Positions 51,148 through 59,235 of a stretch of DNA of 64,000 bases are shown piece by piece (position 1 is the first letter of the stretch; each line of letters starts with the position of its first letter). The translations under genes and the position numbers were made by a program. The notes beneath the pieces are model-generated. The model ran no database searches and had not been told where the DNA came from. It saw nothing but the letters and a program-made list of their open reading frames with translations. Origin of the DNA: DATEDA01 sp963827595. GTDB taxonomy: Bacteria; Pseudomonadota; Gammaproteobacteria; Burkholderiales; SG8-39. Location: positions 186,001-250,000 of the forward strand of contig CAWHBT010000001.1 in assembly GCA_963827595.1 (NCBI GenBank), written 5' to 3'.

Positions 51148-53495
51148 CGACCCGCTACTTCGGCGCGCGCGTCCAGCGCAACGAGGACGAACGGCTGCTC
51201 ACCGGCCGGGCGCTGTTCGTCGACGACGTCGAGCTGCCGGGCATGCTGCACGCGGCGTTCCTCCGCAGCCCGCACGCGCACGCGCGCATCGGCGCGATCG
51301 ACGCGTCGGCGGCACTCCGGCGCGACGGCGTCGTCGCCGTCTACACCGCCGCGGACCTCGGCGACTACTGGCGGCCGGGGCCGCTCCTCGTGCCGCCGCC
51401 GCCGATCGCGGACGCGATATTCAACGAGCGCACCCAGGTGCCGCTCGCGAAGGGCAAGGTGCGGCACGCCGGCGAGCCGGTCGCGCTCGTCATCGCGACG
51501 AGCCGCTACGTCGCCGAGGACGCGCTCGCCGAGATCGCCGTGGACTACGAGCCGCTCCCCGCCGTCGTGGACCTCGAGCGCGCGCTCGCGCCGGGGTCGC
51601 CCTGCGTGCACGACGACCTGGGCACCAACGTCGCGGCGCGGGTCCGCCAGGCGCGCGGCAACTACGCCGAGGCGGCGCGGCGCGCCGACCTGGTCATCAA
51701 GCGCCGCTTCCTCTACGACCGCGGCACCTCCTCGCCGATCGAGACGCGCGGCGTCGTGGCGCACTGGGACGGCAAGGCCGACAAGCTGACCGTGTGGGAC
51801 ACCACGCAGGCGCCGGTTGTGATCCGCGACGGGCTCGCGGCGATGCTGGGGCTGAGCGAGCGGCAGGTGCGCGTCGTCGCGCCGTTCATCGGCGGCGGCT
51901 TCGGCCCGAAGATCATGATGTTCTACCCCGAGGAGGTGCTGGTCCCGTGGGCCGCGATCCGGCTCGATCGCCCGGTGAAGTGGATCGAGGACCGGACCGA
52001 GCACTTCCTCGCGACCACGCACGAGCGCGGGCAGGTTCACGACGCCGAGATGGCGCTCACGAAGGACGGCCGGATCCTCGGCATCCGGGACGTGTTCCTG
52101 CACGACACCGGCGCCTACGATCCGTACGGGCTCACCGTGCCGATCAACAGCCAGTGCACGCTGCTCGGCGTCTACGTCGTGCCGCACTACGACAGCACGT
52201 TCACCGCCGTGTTCACGAACAAGCCGATCGTCACGCCCTACCGCGGCGCCGGGCGCCAGCACGGCGTGTTCGTGATGGAGCGCCTGCTCGACATCGCCGC
52301 GCGCGAGCTCGGGCTCGACGTGAACGAGATCCGCCGGCGCAACTTCATCCCGCCGGAGGCGTTCCCCTACGACAACGAGATCATCTACCAGGACTTCGCG
52401 CCGCTCGTGTACGACAGCGGCAACTACGCACCAATCCTCGCGAAGGCGCTGGAGCTGGTCGGCTACGAGCGGTTCGTGCGCGAGGAGCAGCCGCGGCTGC
52501 GCGCGCAAGGGCGCTGCGTGGGCATCGGCGTGGTGTGCTACGTGGAGGGCACCGGGATCGGCCCCTACGAGGGGGCGAAGGTCCAGGTGCAGGCGAGCGG
52601 CAAGGTCAGCGTGGTGACGGGCATCGGCACCCAGGGGCAGGGACATTACACCGCGTTCGCGCAGATCGTCGCCGACCAGGTCGGCGTGGACGTCCGCGAC
52701 GTGGAGGTGGTCACCGGCGACACGGACCAGTTCTACTGGGGGGCGGGGACCTTCGCGAGCCGCGGCGCGGTGGTCGCCGGGAACGCGGTCAACGATGCGG
52801 CGAAGCTCGTGCGGCAGAAGATCCTGCGCACCGCGGCCGGGCACTTCGAGTGCGCCGAGGAGGACCTGGTGATCGGCAACGGCGCGGTCGCGGTGGCCGG
52901 CGTCCCGGGCCGGGCGGTGAAGCTCGGCGCGCTCGCGGCCGAAGCCAATCCGACGCGCGGCGCGGTGGCGCCCGGCACCGAGCCGGGGCTGGAGGCGACG
53001 AGCTACTTCGGCCCGCCGCGCGGCGCCACGGCGAGCGGCGCGCACGCGATGATCGTCGAAGTCGATCCGGAAGCGTTCACGATCGCGATCAGCAAGTACG
53101 TGGTCGTCCACGACTGTGGCACGGTCGTGAACCCGCTGCTCCTGGACGGCCAGATCCACGGCGGCGTCGCCCAGGGCATCGGCAACGCCTTCTACGAGCA
53201 GCTCGTGTTCGACGCCGACGGCCAGCTGCTGAACGCGTCGCTCGCCGACTACCTGCTGCCGACCGCCCTCGACGTGCCGCGCATGGATTTGGCGCACACT
53301 GTGACCCCGTCGCCGCTCAACCCGCTCGGCATCAAGGGCGCGGGCGAGGCCGGCGCGATCCCCGCCGGGCCGCTGCTCGCCCAGGCGCTCGAGAACGCAC
53401 TCGACCTGCCGGCGAACGGCATCGAGCTGCTCGAGATCCCGCTCAGCCCCAACCGGCTGTGGGAGCTCGTGAAAGGAGGTGACGCCCCGGGCTGA
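51144..53495 (+). CDS. Molybdenum hydroxylase, molybdopterin-binding large subunit (CoxL/XdhB-type)
   Basis: 783 residues from a GTG overlapping the small-subunit stop. Ald_Xan_dh_C-type start RVQRNEDERLLTGRALFVDDV; molybdopterin domain with FIGGGFGPKIMMFYPEE, TPYRGAGRQHGVFVMERLLD, GIGTQGQGHYTAFAQ, and the active-site Glu in IKGAGEAGAIPAGP. The CO-dehydrogenase loop AYRCSFR is absent, so it is not a carbon monoxide dehydrogenase. It hydroxylates a carbon next to a ring nitrogen, using water. With the barbiturase-family neighbour, uracil/thymine to (methyl)barbiturate is a good guess; purine or nicotinate-type substrates are alternatives. Confidence 0.92.
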   Translation: MTTRYFGARVQRNEDERLLTGRALFVDDVELPGMLHAAFLRSPHAHARIGAIDASAALRRDGVVAVYTAADLGDYWRPGPLLVPPPPIADAIFNERTQVPLAKGKVRHAGEPVALVIATSRYVAEDALAEIAVDYEPLPAVVDLERALAPGSPCVHDDLGTNVAARVRQARGNYAEAARRADLVIKRRFLYDRGTSSPIETRGVVAHWDGKADKLTVWDTTQAPVVIRDGLAAMLGLSERQVRVVAPFIGGGFGPKIMMFYPEEVLVPWAAIRLDRPVKWIEDRTEHFLATTHERGQVHDAEMALTKDGRILGIRDVFLHDTGAYDPYGLTVPINSQCTLLGVYVVPHYDSTFTAVFTNKPIVTPYRGAGRQHGVFVMERLLDIAARELGLDVNEIRRRNFIPPEAFPYDNEIIYQDFAPLVYDSGNYAPILAKALELVGYERFVREEQPRLRAQGRCVGIGVVCYVEGTGIGPYEGAKVQVQASGKVSVVTGIGTQGQGHYTAFAQIVADQVGVDVRDVEVVTGDTDQFYWGAGTFASRGAVVAGNAVNDAAKLVRQKILRTAAGHFECAEEDLVIGNGAVAVAGVPGRAVKLGALAAEANPTRGAVAPGTEPGLEATSYFGPPRGATASGAHAMIVEVDPEAFTIAISKYVVVHDCGTVVNPLLLDGQIHGGVAQGIGNAFYEQLVFDADGQLLNASLADYLLPTALDVPRMDLAHTVTPSPLNPLGIKGAGEAGAIPAGPLLAQALENALDLPANGIELLEIPLSPNRLWELVKGGDAPG

Positions 53496-53549
53496 CGACC
53501 GCGCGTTGCGCTCAAGAACACGAATCCATCACTCGCAGAGGGAGAAATC

Positions 53550-54926
53550 ATGGCTACCAGCGTTCACGGGTATCTGCCGAACGACCGTCCGGAACTCGGC
53601 CGGCTCATCCTGTTCGGGCTGCAGCACGCGCTCACCATGTTTCCGGCGACGGTGTTCGTCGCGCTGCTGTGCGGCTTCCACGTCAGCACGGTGCTGCTCG
53701 GCGCCGGCGTTTCGACCATCGTCGCGCTCGTCCTATCGCGGCGGACGATCGGGACGTTCATCCCGCTCTTCTACGGGTCGAGCTTCAGCTACATCGCGGC
53801 GTACCTCGGCATCGCGCAGGCGATGGGGCACAAGGTGCAGTTCGGAGTGCCCGCGCCCGACGCGGTGATCTCGGTCCTGCAGACCGGCATCATCGCCACC
53901 GGGATCCTCAACATCATCATCGGGTTCGTGATCAGGGCGGTCGGCAAGCCGGCGGTCGACCGGGTGCTGCCGCCGGTCATCACCGGCTCGGTCGCGTGCG
54001 TGATCGGCATCGGGCTCGCCAAGGCGGCGCTCGACATGTCGCTCGTGGTCGTCCCCGGCTACTGGGGCATCGCGCTACTCACGCTGCTCGCCACGGTCGC
54101 GTTCTCGTACCTGCTCCAGGGCCGGGGGCTGATCGGCATGCTGCCGATCCTGCTCGGCGCGATCTTCGGCTACCTGCTGACGGTCGTCGTCGCGCCGGAG
54201 CAGATCAGCCTCCAGCGCGTGGCCGAGACGCCGTTCTTCGTCGCGCCGCACCTCACCTGGCCGGCGCTGAGCGGCCCGATGGTCGCGACCGCGATCTTCA
54301 GCATCGCCATCATGGCGATCGCGACGATCCCGGAATCGACCGCGCACCTCTACCAGATCAGCCTGTATGCCGACCGCCTGGCGGACGAGCAGCGGCGCGA
54401 GAAGCCCCGCCTCGACCGCTACGTCGGCTACAACCTGATCTTCGACGGCGTCGGCGACTTCATCCACGGGCTGTTCGGCGCGACCGCCGGCACGAACTAC
54501 GGCGAGAACAACTCGCTGATGGCGATCACCCGGAACTACTCCGGCCCGGCGCTGCTGACGGCCGGCATCATCTGCATCCTGCTCGCGTTCATCGGCAAGC
54601 TGTCGGCGCTGGCCGCGACGATCCCGGTGTTCGTGAGCGGCGGGCTCGCGCTGTATCTCTTCGGCGTGATCGGCATGCAGGGCATCGCGCTCATGCAGGA
54701 GCACAAGGTCAACCTGTTCGACCCGCTCCAGCTCGCGCTCGGCGCGGTGATCCTCGTGGTGGGGATCGGCGGCAACATCGGCTATGAAGGCGGCTTCCTG
54801 CCGATCAAGGCCCCGGGGTTCCCGCAGGGCCTCCCCGCGATCGCCACCGCCGCCGTCCTCGGCATCGTGATGAACCTCGTGTTCACCTGGATCAAGCCGC
54901 AGCCCGCGGCCGCCGCGGCGCGGTAG
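53550..54926 (+). CDS. Uracil/xanthine permease (NCS2 family, UraA-like)
   Basis: 458 residues with 14 or so hydrophobic segments. The gate and substrate motifs are TIPESTAHLYQ (helix 8) and FGATAGTNYGENNSLMAITRNYS (helix 10), whose Glu residues bind the base in UraA. TLPPVITGS-like LPPVITGSVACVIGIGLA is another family mark. It imports a nucleobase or analogue with protons. Being downstream of the ring-hydroxylating and ring-opening genes it is the likely entry point for the operon's substrate. Confidence 0.93.
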   Translation: MATSVHGYLPNDRPELGRLILFGLQHALTMFPATVFVALLCGFHVSTVLLGAGVSTIVALVLSRRTIGTFIPLFYGSSFSYIAAYLGIAQAMGHKVQFGVPAPDAVISVLQTGIIATGILNIIIGFVIRAVGKPAVDRVLPPVITGSVACVIGIGLAKAALDMSLVVVPGYWGIALLTLLATVAFSYLLQGRGLIGMLPILLGAIFGYLLTVVVAPEQISLQRVAETPFFVAPHLTWPALSGPMVATAIFSIAIMAIATIPESTAHLYQISLYADRLADEQRREKPRLDRYVGYNLIFDGVGDFIHGLFGATAGTNYGENNSLMAITRNYSGPALLTAGIICILLAFIGKLSALAATIPVFVSGGLALYLFGVIGMQGIALMQEHKVNLFDPLQLALGAVILVVGIGGNIGYEGGFLPIKAPGFPQGLPAIATAAVLGIVMNLVFTWIKPQPAAAAAR

Positions 54927-54950
54927 CGGCCCCGCGCGGAGGGCGGTTCA

Positions 54951-54990
54951 CGCGTCCCACGGCCCGGCCTGCAGGCCGGGCCGTGACGCG
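54951..54990 (+). terminator. Strong palindromic terminator-like hairpin after the permease gene
   Basis: A perfect 28-bp palindrome at 54958-54985 (arms CACGGCCCGGCCTG and CAGGCCGGGCCGTG), extended by CGCGT/ACGCG with a two-base bulge. No U-run follows directly, though TTTG comes soon after. It separates the heterocycle operon from the second liv operon. Confidence 0.6.
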
Positions 54991-55053
54991 CCGTGCGTTT
55001 GCTGCCAAACTCCCCGCCACAAGACCGACTCGGCTAATCCACAGGAGGGCACC

Positions 55054-56278
55054 ATGGTGCGTTCGTTGCTGCTCGCCGCCGCGCTCGCCGCGGCGGCTCC
55101 GCTCGTGCAGGCGCAAGGCTCGATCAAGATCGCGATCCTCGGGCCGATGGCCTTCGTGCAGGGCGAGAACCACTGGGCCGGCGCCGAGATGGCGCGCGAC
55201 GAGATCAACAAGGGCGGCGGCATCCAGGTCGGCAGCCGGAAGCTGCCGGTCGAACTGGTGCGAATCGACACCAACGAGATCCAGTCGGTGCCCGACGCGA
55301 CCAACGCCATGGAACGCGCGATCACGCGCGACAAGGCCGACTTCCTGATCGGCGGGTTCCGCTCCGAGGCGGTGCTCGCGATGCAGGAGATCGCGATGGA
55401 TAACAAGAAGGTCTTCCTCGGCGCCGGCGCCGCGCATTCGAAGCTCGGCGTGAACGTGGAGCAAAACTACGACCGCTACAAGTACTGGTTCCGGGTTACG
55501 CCCGGTAAAGGACGTCGACCTGGTGCGCCAGAGCTTCGCCGCGCTCGGCGAGGTCGCCGCGCAGATCCGCAAGCAGCTCGGCAAGGAGACCCCGAAGGTC
55601 GCGATCCTCGCCGAGAAGGCGGTCTGGGTCGAGGGCATCGTCGCCGCCGCGCAGAAGAACCTGCCGGCGATGAAGATGGAGGTGATCGGGCTGTGGCAAC
55701 CCTCCGCCGTGGCGACCGACGTCACCGCCGAACTCGCCGCGATCGACCGCTCGGGCGCCGACATCGTGTTTACCCTGCTCTCTGGCCCGGTCGGCATCGT
55801 GGTCGGCCGCCAGATGGGCGAGCGCAGCATGAAGGCGATCGCCTTCGGCATCAACGTCGAGGCGCAGAAGGACGCGTTCTGGCAGGCCACCGCCAGCAAG
55901 GGCAACTACGTCTCGACGCTCGAGACGATCGCGGAGGTGGAGATCACGCCGAAGACCGTGCCGTTCGTGAAGGCATTCCGGGAGCGGTTCAAGAAGTCGC
56001 CGACCTACAACGCCGGCACCTACGACGCGATCATGCTGCTGAAGGAGGCGATCGAGAAGGCGGGCACGACCGATGCCGACAAGCTTGTCCCGGCCCTCGA
56101 GCAGACGGTCTTCACCGGAATCACGGGAGTCGTCGAGTTCGACAAGCGGCACGACCCGGTCTGGGGTCCCGGCAAGGTCACCGGGCTCGCGGTGCAGTGG
56201 CAGGACGGCGAGAAGGTGACGTTCTGGCCGCCGCAGGTGAAGGGCGCGCGGCCGTTCAAGATGCCGGCGGCGAAGTAG
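55054..56278 (+). CDS. LivK-like ABC solute-binding protein, with one frameshift
   Basis: The ATG at 55054 follows CACAGGAGGGCACC. Signal peptide ending LVQAQ. First half in frame: SIKIAILGPMAFVQGENHWAGAEMARDEINKGGG and ADFLIGGFRSEAV. At 55501-55503 one extra C in ACGCCCGG shifts RVTP from VKDVDLVRQSFAALGEV; the second half continues to MPAAK. About 407 residues after repair. Type I periplasmic receptor for an amino acid, amide or N-heterocycle. It heads the interrupted second liv operon. Confidence 0.9.
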
Positions 56279-56323
56279 GCCACCGCTCCCCTCCTCCTCC
56301 CGACGGGGAGACGGGGCGGGCGC

Positions 56324-57193
56324 ATGCTCCAGGACATCCTCGTCACGGGGCTGGTCAACGGCGGCGTGTACGCGCTGCTCGCGATCGGCTTCTCGCTCGT
56401 CTTCGGCGTCGCGCGCATCGTTAACATCGCGCACACCGCGTTCTATATGCTCGCCGCCTACTGCTTCTACACGCTGCTCGTCACCGCGAAGCTGAACGTG
56501 CTCCTCGCCGCGCTGATCGCCGTCGCTGCGGTCACGGCGCTCGCCGCGCTCTGCTACCGGCTCGTGATCGAGCCGGTGCGCAGCCACGAGTCCGCGGTGC
56601 TGATCGCCACGATCGCGCTCGGGCTCATCTTCCAGGAGCTGATGCTGGTCGCGTTCGGCGGCAATTTCCTCGGCATCCCGTCGGCGATCGACGGCGTGGT
56701 CTCGGTTCTCGGCGTGAGGATTCCCTACCAGCGGCTCCTGATCCTCGTCGTGGCGGCGGCGGCCCTGGCTGCGACCTGGTTCGTGCTCTACCGCACGCGG
56801 CTCGGGCTCGCGGTCCGCGCCACGGCCAACGACCTCGAGGTGGCGAGCCTGATGGGCATGAACGTGAACCGCGTGGCGATGGTCGCCGTCGCGCTCTCGG
56901 TCGCGCTGGCCGCGGTTGCCGGGGTGGTCGTGGCGCCGGTCTTCGTGGTCGATCCGCTGATGTGGCTCGCGCCGCTCGTTACCATGCTCGCGATCGTCGT
57001 GCTCGGCGGGCTGGGCAGCCTCAAGGGCAGCCTGATCGGCGCGCTCATCATCGGCTACGTCGAGGCGATCACCGTCTTCGCGCTGCCGCAGGGGGCGTTC
57101 CTCAAGGGCGCAGTGGCGCTTTCGATCATGGTGGTGGTGCTTCTCGTGCGGCCCGAGGGGCTGTTCGGCGTGGCCTTCGAGGAGGAGCGGTGA
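56324..57193 (+). CDS. livH: LivH-type ABC permease
   Basis: 289 residues. GLVNGGVYALLAIGFSLVFGVARIVNIAHTAFYML is the LivH signature with N-x-A-H. Coupling loop TANDLEVASLMGMNVNRVAMVAV and GGLGSLKGSLIGALIIGYVEA. Its stop overlaps a GTG as GTGA, the same junction that leads into livM and livG in this genome. Here, however, the reading frame that follows is only 21 residues long and livM is about 5 kb away. Confidence 0.94.
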   Translation: MLQDILVTGLVNGGVYALLAIGFSLVFGVARIVNIAHTAFYMLAAYCFYTLLVTAKLNVLLAALIAVAAVTALAALCYRLVIEPVRSHESAVLIATIALGLIFQELMLVAFGGNFLGIPSAIDGVVSVLGVRIPYQRLLILVVAAAALAATWFVLYRTRLGLAVRATANDLEVASLMGMNVNRVAMVAVALSVALAAVAGVVVAPVFVVDPLMWLAPLVTMLAIVVLGGLGSLKGSLIGALIIGYVEAITVFALPQGAFLKGAVALSIMVVVLLVRPEGLFGVAFEEER

Positions 57194-57255
57194 GCCCGGA
57201 GCCCGCCGAGTATCGATCGCATGATCAGCGACGCACGAGCCGAGGCGCGGCGTAA
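57190..57255 (+). pseudogene. Possible stump of the original livM start
   Basis: A GTG overlapping the livH stop (GTGA) opens VSPEPAEYRSHDQRRTSRGAA and ends at TAA. Because coupled genes here repeatedly start with GTGA, this may be the 5' end of the gene once directly downstream, cut off by the insertion. The peptide itself has no recognisable similarity. Confidence 0.25.
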
Positions 57256-57384
57256 GCCGGAGTGACCGCGCCGCGTCTTGTGTTTTCCCGTACGTTGGGC
57301 GACCATTTCGGCGGTCGCGATCCTCCGGTCAAGCGTCGGGCTGGCCGGGAGGTGAACGGCACGTGCATTCTGGGGGAGGCATCG

Positions 57385-58071
57385 ATGGGCCAAGCACGCG
57401 GTTCCCTTCGGCTGATCTTGTCGCTCGTTGCGCTTTTGCCCGTCTCCGGTGCGGCCCTTTCGCAAACGAGCCTGACGGCCGTCCAGGCCTATCGGGAGTT
57501 CATCGCACCAAGCCAGGTGAGCAGCCAGGCGATCGTGGGTTTGGCCGTAATCCCCTCGGCGGCGGAGCAGAAGCAGGATCTCCTGCACGTCTACTTCAAA
57601 GAGGCGCACGACGGCTCGGTCAAACTCGAGCTCACGACGGCCGACGGAGTCCTTCGCGGCGAGGGTGAGTTTCGCGGCAAGGTCGCGGCGAACACCTGGG
57701 CCCCGCTGTCGATCTCGACGAGCCGCGACGCCCAAGCGCGCTCGGAACGCGAGCGGAGTGGACCAGAGACGCTTGCCGTCTCCGTGCGGCTCGCGCCTTC
57801 CGGCAAGATCCTCCCTGTTTACTGGGGGGGCCACCCGCCACCGCGCGAGTCCGCCCTCCTGCGCCTCTACGCGAACAGCCGGCGTGCAGACCTGTTCGTG
57901 CGGCTAGGACCGGACGGCCCTGTGGTGCGATGCCAGCCGATCAGCGGCATGACGCCGGTCAAGTTCGACAAGATCTGCGATCTTCCAACCGCGAAGCTCG
58001 CCGGGAAGGTAACCGTGATGCGGCGCGATGGATTCGAAACCGAGTCGTTTGAGCTCGTCATCCCTTGGTAA
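57385..58071 (+). CDS. Secreted protein of unknown function (cassette gene 1)
   Basis: 228 residues from MGQARGSLRLILSLVALLPVSGAALSQ, with GGGGGAGGC upstream; signal peptide cleaved near LSQ. The mature part is beta-rich with QAIVGLAVIPSAAEQKQDLLHVYF, VLRGEGEFRGKVAANTWAPLS and a C-terminal VVRCQPISG...DKICDLP pair of cysteines that may bridge. LFVRLGPDGPVVRC and MRRDGFETESFELVIPW close the domain. No known family recognised. First gene of the four-gene block between livH and livM; composition is less GC-extreme than its flanks. Confidence 0.6.
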   Translation: MGQARGSLRLILSLVALLPVSGAALSQTSLTAVQAYREFIAPSQVSSQAIVGLAVIPSAAEQKQDLLHVYFKEAHDGSVKLELTTADGVLRGEGEFRGKVAANTWAPLSISTSRDAQARSERERSGPETLAVSVRLAPSGKILPVYWGGHPPPRESALLRLYANSRRADLFVRLGPDGPVVRCQPISGMTPVKFDKICDLPTAKLAGKVTVMRRDGFETESFELVIPW

Positions 58072-58131
58072 CGACCTGCGATGTGCCCGCTCGAGGCGTG
58101 ATGACATCCGGCCAAGGAAGGGACAGCGAGA

Positions 58132-59175
58132 ATGCCGGCAGACAGCAAGGCTCCCCTGAGCTGGATCTATTTGCTCCTGTTGATCGTCTTGAGTCTGGCG
58201 ATTGCGGCCGCCACCTACGCGATTTACGGACCGTCGGAGACGACGATCTTCTCGATCGTTGCCAAGACTCGCGTGCTCCTACTACGGCCGATCTGCGGCG
58301 GCAAGATCCTGTGGGATCTGCCTCCGGGCGCCGTTTACGGCGCCAGCGTCGGCGAGCGTAGTCCGCTCAAGCCGACTGCTACTGGAAAGAAGCAGGTCTC
58401 GTTCGGGTTCGGCGATGACGCCGTCGCGCGGGTCGTGCTGGCGGAGGACGATCGCCTGGCGATCGCCGTGCGCCCTCTAGTGCCCGACAATGGATCGAAT
58501 TCGATCGCTGCATTAGTCGATGGCGCTCCGGTGAAGGCGGACCCAGAGGGTTTCGACTACTTTCACTCGAGACCGCGAGCAACGGACGGAAAGAGCGGCG
58601 CGAGCCAAGTGGAACGGCTGCCGGTCACGTTGCGTCTCCATGGCCGAGTCGTGATCGGTGACGCCCTGCCGGAAGGTGCGGGTTCGCGCAGCTCGGGGAT
58701 CCCGATTCTGGGTCGCGGTCACCTGAACGGGTTTGACCGCGCCGTCGGGACCGGCGAGCGGCTGACGCTGATCAGCGAAGTGATCGATCCCGGCGCGGTG
58801 GTGGATACGCATCCGCACCTGAATGCCGTCGGCGCCGACGGCCAGAGGCTGATCGATATCCGCGCCGGAAGGGCCGAGTGCGCCTCACCCGGAGGAAGCT
58901 CCGACTGGCCCGCCGCCGGATTCGTGAGAGGCGACGAGGATGGCGATCTCGAGGTCGTGGTCTATCGCCGCGGGAGGTCCGTCGCCATCGCCCCGCTCGG
59001 CGGACCCAGCATGGAGATCGGCGTGACGTGGTGGAGTCGGTTCATCGCATCCCCGGTAGTCCAAACCGCCGTGGCAACGTTCGCGGCGCTCGTGGGGATA
59101 CTCAATGTATTGGCGCTGGACCGGAAAAGGCTGCCCCGCTGGCTAGAAAGGTTGCTCAACCGTACTAAGCATTGA
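58132..59175 (+). CDS. Two-transmembrane protein with large periplasmic domain, unknown function (cassette gene 2)
   Basis: 347 residues. N-terminal helix (SWIYLLLLIVLSLAIAAATYAIYG) and C-terminal helix (about 311-333, VVQTAVATFAALVGILNVLAL). The roughly 270 residues between are probably in the periplasm, and the basic tail KRLPRWLERLLNRTKH is cytoplasmic. The middle is beta-rich with QVSFGFGDDAVARVVLAEDD, LRLHGRVVIGDALP and DGDLEVVVYRRGRSVAIAPLG. Family unknown. ATG preceded by AAGGAAGGGACAGCGAGA. Co-oriented with genes 1, 3 and 4, with gaps under 70 bp to the first and third. Confidence 0.62.
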   Translation: MPADSKAPLSWIYLLLLIVLSLAIAAATYAIYGPSETTIFSIVAKTRVLLLRPICGGKILWDLPPGAVYGASVGERSPLKPTATGKKQVSFGFGDDAVARVVLAEDDRLAIAVRPLVPDNGSNSIAALVDGAPVKADPEGFDYFHSRPRATDGKSGASQVERLPVTLRLHGRVVIGDALPEGAGSRSSGIPILGRGHLNGFDRAVGTGERLTLISEVIDPGAVVDTHPHLNAVGADGQRLIDIRAGRAECASPGGSSDWPAAGFVRGDEDGDLEVVVYRRGRSVAIAPLGGPSMEIGVTWWSRFIASPVVQTAVATFAALVGILNVLALDRKRLPRWLERLLNRTKH

Positions 59176-59235
59176 TTTCTGAAACGAGGCATGCCTCGTT
59201 GGCCACCCAATCCACGTCCTCAGGAAGCTAATGAC

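Noticed and set aside
51081..53297. 738-codon minus-strand frame opposite the molybdenum hydroxylase large subunit
   Set aside because: Antisense shadow; composition is His/Arg/Asp-rich with no motif.
51144..53495. Carbon monoxide dehydrogenase large subunit
   Set aside because: The CoxL active-site loop AYRCSFR is absent; the corresponding region reads PYRGAGRQH.
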